A stretch of 64,000 nt of DNA from JBBQCW01 sp038319025. Its GTDB lineage: Bacteria > Actinomycetota > Thermoleophilia > Solirubrobacterales > Solirubrobacteraceae. Position numbers and translations under genes: made by a program. Below, piece after piece: positions 60,747 through 64,000 of this stretch. The notes beneath the pieces were generated by a model. The model was not told the DNA's origin. It was given only the letters and a program-made list of their open reading frames with translations, and searched no databases. How positions within the stretch are numbered: the first letter of the stretch is position 1; the number at the start of each line of letters is the position of its first letter. The DNA lies in contig JBBQCW010000004.1 of NCBI GenBank assembly GCA_038319025.1, positions 166,092 to 230,091 on the forward strand, read 5' to 3'.

Positions 60747-61889
60747 GTGCAGGTGACCTTCCTCGCCCCCCAGCTGCCCGTGGCCGGCGACCCCGCCGGC
60801 GAGCGCGTGCGCGCCTTGGCCGAGCTTGACGGCATCGACGTGGTGTTGGCGCTCCCCGACACGCCTCTTGGCCCGGCCGACGTCGCGGTGGCTCTGGACT
60901 GGCGCTCGGCGGCGAGCCTCTTCTCCGTCGACGCCGCCCGGCATGTGCTGCTCGTGGACGACTTCGCCCACGAGCGCATGCCGACGTGGCGTGCCGAGCG
61001 CGTGCCCGCCGCGATCGCGTACGACCTGCCGGTCGACGTCATCGCCGGTGGAGAGTGGGTGATCGAGGCCTTCGCGCAGCGCCGGCCGGGCGTCCGGGCG
61101 CTCTTGGCGCGCGCGCCGCTCGATCGCACCGTCTTCCATCCTCCCGAGGTGCCGCGCACCGTCGGGCTGCCGCTGCGGATCCTGATCGACGACAGCTGGC
61201 TGGGAGAGGGCGCCCCGTCGGATGCCGTGGCCGTCGCCGCCGAGATGCAGATCGGCCACGAGACCGCAGTGTTGGCGCCCGGCCTGTCAGCTGCCGATCG
61301 TGCCTTTGCCCTGCGGGCCGCGGACGTGGTGCTGTACCTGGACCCGACGGCGGGCGACGGCGCCGCGGTGCGTGAGGCGATGGCGTGCGGCGCGGTGCCG
61401 GTGGTGCTACCCGTCGGCGGCCAGGCCGAGCCGGTGCGTGTGGGGGTCAGCGGCCTGCATGTGCAACCGGATGACGTGCGCGGCACGGCGCGGGCGCTGG
61501 AGCGGCTCGCCGGGGATCCCGACGTGATGGCCGGTCTTCGCGGCGGTGCGCTCGGCGTGGCCGACGTGTGGCCCGGGGTGCGGGGTGCGGGCGAGGAACT
61601 GCGGGCGGCATTGGAGGAGATCGTGGCTGCGCCGGTGCCCGAGATGGCCGGCTGGCCGACGCGGCTGGTGGGCGACGCGCTGGCCCAGTCGGCCGTGCTG
61701 TCCCTGGAATTGCAGGCGCTCACTGGGGAACTGCATCGAATCGAGCGCGACGAGGCCTATTTGGCCGCCCAGCGGGTGCGCGACGCCTGGCGCGGTCCCC
61801 GCTGGGCGCCCGTGCGCCGCCTGGCGCGACCGATGACCGGCCGTGCCCGTGGTCGGTTGGCTGACGAGTCGGCCGACGAGGCGCCGTGA
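60747..61889 (+). CDS. GT-B-like glycosyltransferase
   Basis: 380 aa. It starts VTFLAPQLPVAGDPAGERVRAL without a classic GG loop; the donor half has LRILIDDSWLGEGAPSDAV and a shortened site REAMACGAVPVVLPVGG. The last ~80 residues are basic and helical, like the C-terminus of the GT4 at 57531, which suggests the two are related. The GTG at 60747 follows the shared -10 element by 8 nt. Overlaps the next CgeB-like gene as GTGA. Confidence 0.72.
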   Translation: MQVTFLAPQLPVAGDPAGERVRALAELDGIDVVLALPDTPLGPADVAVALDWRSAASLFSVDAARHVLLVDDFAHERMPTWRAERVPAAIAYDLPVDVIAGGEWVIEAFAQRRPGVRALLARAPLDRTVFHPPEVPRTVGLPLRILIDDSWLGEGAPSDAVAVAAEMQIGHETAVLAPGLSAADRAFALRAADVVLYLDPTAGDGAAVREAMACGAVPVVLPVGGQAEPVRVGVSGLHVQPDDVRGTARALERLAGDPDVMAGLRGGALGVADVWPGVRGAGEELRAALEEIVAAPVPEMAGWPTRLVGDALAQSAVLSLELQALTGELHRIERDEAYLAAQRVRDAWRGPRWAPVRRLARPMTGRARGRLADESADEAP

Positions 61890-62830
61890 GCGAGCCGACC
61901 CAGGTCGCGTTCGTCGGGCAGGAGTCCTACTTCGCGGTCTGTGCGATGGACGGGCCTGCGGGTGGTGTGGTGCCCACGTTCGTCGATCACCGCGGTGGCG
62001 CTGACCCGGCTCCGATGCTCGCCGCGCTGCGTGAGCTGCGCCCCGACGTGGTCGTGGTTTTCCGCCCGGAGAGCGTGCCCCCTGGTGTCTTTGAGGAACT
62101 CGACGTGCTCACCCTCGGCTTCAGCACTGAGCCGCTGCCGCGTGACGTCGGCGCGGCGGATCCTCACCCGGATCTGGTGGCGCGCCTGCAGGAGTTGGCG
62201 GCGACCGACGCCTCCCAGTTTGACCGGATCGTCGCCTTTGACCCGTTCAGCGCCGCGGCTGCTGCGGGGGTCGGCGTGCCGATCTGGCGGTCGCTTCCAC
62301 TGCCGGTCAATGACCAGGTGTTCGGGACGGCCCCTGAGTTCGCGGCCTCGCCTCCACGCGTTGCCTTCATCGGCTATTCGACGGCCCACCGCGAGCGCTA
62401 TCTGGTGGATGCCAAGCACCGCCATGACGTCTTGCACATCGCCTCGGGGCTGTACGGCGACGCCTTGCTCACACAGTTCGGCCGCACCGATGTGGCGATC
62501 AATCTGCACGGCGAGCCGTACCCGACGTTCGAGAACCGCGTGGCGTTGCATCTCGCTGCCGGTCACCTGGTGTTGAGCGAGGCGCTGAGCCCCACGCACG
62601 GGCTGGAACCCGGGATCGACTTTTTGCCGTTCCGAAGCCCCGATGGTCTGCTGCGCCTGGTGGAGGCGGTCCACCACAGCCCGGCCGGGTTCGAGGCGAT
62701 CCGCCTGCGCGGCCGCCGCAAGGCCGAGCAGTTCCGCGCTTCCCGCGTGTGGCCGCGTCTGCTGGCCGATCTGCGCGCCGACGTGGCGGCCTTCGGCAGC
62801 GACCGCTCGCGCCGCCGCCGGGCGGCCTGA
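61886..62830 (+). CDS. CgeB-like glycosyltransferase, copy 3
   Basis: 314 aa. Motifs as in copies 1 and 2: VAFVGQESYFAV, VVVVFRPESVPPG, PIWRSLPLPVNDQVFG, FIGYSTAHRE (Arg of GRS replaced by Tyr), INLHGEPYPTFENRV (Asn of HNEP replaced by Gly) and LVLSEALSPTHGLEPG. The substitutions suggest a changed specificity. Coupled to the GT at 60747 by GTGA; ends at the second palindrome copy. Confidence 0.75.
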   Translation: MSEPTQVAFVGQESYFAVCAMDGPAGGVVPTFVDHRGGADPAPMLAALRELRPDVVVVFRPESVPPGVFEELDVLTLGFSTEPLPRDVGAADPHPDLVARLQELAATDASQFDRIVAFDPFSAAAAAGVGVPIWRSLPLPVNDQVFGTAPEFAASPPRVAFIGYSTAHRERYLVDAKHRHDVLHIASGLYGDALLTQFGRTDVAINLHGEPYPTFENRVALHLAAGHLVLSEALSPTHGLEPGIDFLPFRSPDGLLRLVEAVHHSPAGFEAIRLRGRRKAEQFRASRVWPRLLADLRADVAAFGSDRSRRRRAA

Positions 62831-62891
62831 GCGCTCCACCTGTGCCACTGGCGGGCCGGAGAACGGAGAGCGGCCGAGGGGTTTCTCAAAA

Positions 62892-62934
62892 GTGCTACCC
62901 GGGAGTAGCGTCAGGTGCTACCCGGGAGTAGCAC
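62892..62934. repeat. double palindrome, copy 2 (convergent junction)
   Basis: GTGCTACCCGGGAGTAGC at 62892-62909 (last two bases of the arm altered) and a perfect 20-bp GTGCTACCCGGGAGTAGCAC at 62915-62934. Flanks CAAAA and TTTTCC extend the symmetry. An ACCACCACC follows, as in copy 1. Again between a plus gene (62830) and a minus gene (63043). Confidence 0.85.
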
Positions 62935-63042
62935 TTTTCCAAAAGACCACCACCGCTCTCCGCCGCCGGCCGGCCCGCCGGGCAGCCGCCGCGCGTTTGC
63001 CGCGGCCTAGCCGTGCGCCGGCCGCCCCTGCGCCCCGGCCGC

Positions 63043-63741
63043 TCAGGTGCCGAAGGAGATTCGGGGGGTCGAGCGCACGCGTTGCGGTCGACCGGCGGGA
63101 ACTGCGGGCGCCTCCGAAGCCGCCGACGAGGGATCCTCGGCCGGGTCGGGCTGCATCTCGGCGCGCAGGGCGGCGATTTGATCGGTCAACTCGTCTCGGA
63201 TCGTGCGCAGGCCCTCCACGTTCAACAGTCGTGGGCCACGAGATCCGTCGGCGAGCCCGAGCATGTCGTCGGCCTGGGCGGCGAGCAATCTCGTCAGCTG
63301 CACGTCGGCCAAGGTGCGCTCAAGGGCGGCGATGTCGGCCCGCAGCGCCTGGCGCTCGCGCAAATCCGACGCCTCGGGGGAAGCGCTCTGTTCGGTCCGC
63401 ACGTACAACGCCGCGGCGATGTCGCGTGCGTCGAGCCCTGCCGCTTCCGCAGCTTGCGCGGCGTCCGCCACGATGCCGGCGATCCGCAAATCCGGGTCGA
63501 CGTGGGCCGCCACGAACGTGCCGCGCCCGTGCTCGACCGACAGCAGCCCTTCGGCCTCAAGCCGCGCGTACACCGAGCGAATCGTGTTGACGTTGGCGCC
63601 CGTCTGCGCCGCCAGCTCCCGCGCGCCCGGTAGTTGCTCGCCCGCCGGCAGCGACCCACCGACCATCAGCGCGCGCAGCTTCCAAGCGAGCTGTACGCCG
63701 ATCGGGACGTCGCTCACGCGGTCGATGACGATCTCCTGCAC
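63043..63741 (-). CDS. GntR-family transcriptional regulator
   Basis: 232 aa from GTG 63741 (the frame runs to 63858, but TACCGT lies 7 nt before the GTG). The N-terminal winged helix-turn-helix is clear: PIGVQLAWKLRALMVGGSLP, LPGARELAAQTGANVNTIR and YARLEAEGLLSVEHGRGTFV. The C-terminal half is helical with possible coiled coil (ASDLRERQALRADIAALE and onward); it does not look like FadR or UTRA sensing domains. Divergent from the MlaE-like permease, so it probably controls that operon. Confidence 0.85.
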   Translation of the reverse strand: MQEIVIDRVSDVPIGVQLAWKLRALMVGGSLPAGEQLPGARELAAQTGANVNTIRSVYARLEAEGLLSVEHGRGTFVAAHVDPDLRIAGIVADAAQAAEAAGLDARDIAAALYVRTEQSASPEASDLRERQALRADIAALERTLADVQLTRLLAAQADDMLGLADGSRGPRLLNVEGLRTIRDELTDQIAALRAEMQPDPAEDPSSAASEAPAVPAGRPQRVRSTPRISFGT

Positions 63742-63748
63742 GGAACAA

Positions 63749-63754
63749 ACGGTA
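63749..63754 (-). promoter_or_regulatory. -10 element TACCGT deciding the GntR start
   Basis: TACCGT on the minus strand ends 7 nt before the GTG at 63741, inside the longer open frame, arguing against upstream starts. Confidence 0.6.
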
Positions 63755-63813
63755 TCACCGCACTGTGACGTGATGTTGGCACTCTTGCGCTTGGCAACGG
63801 CCTCTCCGTGCTC

Positions 63814-63836
63814 TATTGTGCCATCCGAGTAGCACA
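63814..63836 (+). promoter_or_regulatory. -10 element TATTGT and likely GntR operator
   Basis: TATTGT at 63814-63819 is a candidate -10 for the permease gene. It overlaps an inverted repeat TGTGC-N10-GCACA (63817-63821 with 63832-63836) placed over the expected transcription start. Its right half GAGTAGCAC is identical to the arm of the palindromes at 46141 and 62915. A GAGAGGGAG ribosome binding site precedes the GTG at 63862. Confidence 0.45.
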
Positions 63837-63861
63837 GTCTCTGTGGAGAGGGAGCCAAACC

Positions 63862-64000
63862 GTGGTTCGTAATAGTGCTGATCGGGCGTTTCTGCCGGCT
63901 AGGAACGTGTTGGAAGAGGTTGGGGACATGATGATTTTGACGGGGAAGACACTGCTTTCGGCGGTGCGTCCTCCGTTTCCTTATGGCGGCGAGTTCATTT
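63862..64000 (+). CDS. MlaE/YrbE-family ABC transporter permease (partial, runs off window)
   Basis: The first 46 codons are present from GTG 63862, after a GAGAGGGAG ribosome binding site. GDMMILTGKTLLSAVRPPFP and YGGEF match the N-terminal region of Mce-associated MlaE/YrbE permeases, which move lipids or sterols across the envelope. In actinobacteria they head operons with mce genes, which would lie to the right. The gene marks the end of the glycan locus. Confidence 0.75.
   Translation, partial: MVRNSADRAFLPARNVLEEVGDMMILTGKTLLSAVRPPFPYGGEFI

Noticed and set aside
60748..61723. N-terminal extension of the CgeB-like copy 2 frame
   Set aside because: The extra ~330 residues are antisense to the GT at 60747; the leaderless -10 at 60734-60739 supports GTG 60727.
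1..64000. tRNA, rRNA, transposase or CRISPR loci
   Set aside because: I searched by eye for motifs of each and saw none convincing; a profile search would be needed to exclude small degraded ones.

Overview
The window is a high-GC actinobacterial chromosome segment, about 70% GC by eye in most places. The high GC, frequent GTG starts, the secreted proteins and the start of an Mce-type transport operon at the right edge suggest a Thermoleophilia/Solirubrobacterales-like organism; that placement is inference, with no rRNA or marker gene to confirm it. Nearly the whole window (0.2-62.8 kb) is one very large surface-glycan locus. I see no tRNA, rRNA, CRISPR array or intact transposase.

Layout. 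0.2-9.2 kb: sugar-nucleotide epimerase, secreted clan GH-A-like glycosidase, CpsB-type tyrosine phosphatase, hexapeptide acetyltransferase, two FkbM methyltransferases, and an operon with a small anchored protein, an O-antigen-type polymerase/ligase carrying C-terminal TPRs, and a small membrane protein. 9.5-12.2 kb: lower-GC pair of flippase and GT4. 12.2-17.6 kb: ECF sigma factor with an FkbM enzyme, two GT2s, another FkbM and a GT4. 17.6-20.9 kb: second polymerase/ligase and a Wzc-like co-polymerase/tyrosine kinase. 21.0-28.2 kb: double-GT4 fusion, GT4, three FkbM enzymes, PAP2 phosphatase. 28.2-29.7 kb: polyprenyl-phosphate sugar phosphotransferase, the likely initiating enzyme. 29.9-37.8 kb: three more GH-A-like exported glycosidases, a secreted beta-rich protein, a methyltransferase, a second small anchored protein and a GT-C-like membrane protein. 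37.8-46.1 kb: WecG/TagA-type GT, two GMD-family dehydratases, second flippase, methyltransferase, GT4, GT2 and an M48-like peptidase. 46.2-62.8 kb: a block bounded on both sides by a double palindrome, holding two methyltransferases, many GTs, a DPM-like GT2, a DUF2142 protein, a GT2-deacetylase fusion and three CgeB-like paralogues. 63.0-64.0 kb: GntR regulator divergent from an MlaE/YrbE permease that runs off the window.

How it works together (family knowledge plus inference): sugars are activated by the epimerase and the GMD pair. Chains are started on polyprenyl phosphate by the phosphotransferase, extended by many GTs, decorated by FkbM and other methyltransferases, an acetyltransferase and a deacetylase, flipped by two Wzx-type proteins, polymerised or ligated by two Wzy/WaaL-type proteins, and length-controlled by the Wzc-like kinase with the CpsB-like phosphatase. 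Two flippases, two polymerases and two regions rich in GTs suggest at least two glycans.

The most consistent unexplained signal is regulatory. About 25 genes have a TAnnnT hexamer ending 6-8 nt before the start codon, the pattern expected for leaderless transcripts. It corrects several start choices, reveals two tiny candidate ORFs and shows one -10 element shared by two divergent genes. The second signal is the paired palindrome around the 46-63 kb block, with a related half-site in the GntR/Mce promoter.
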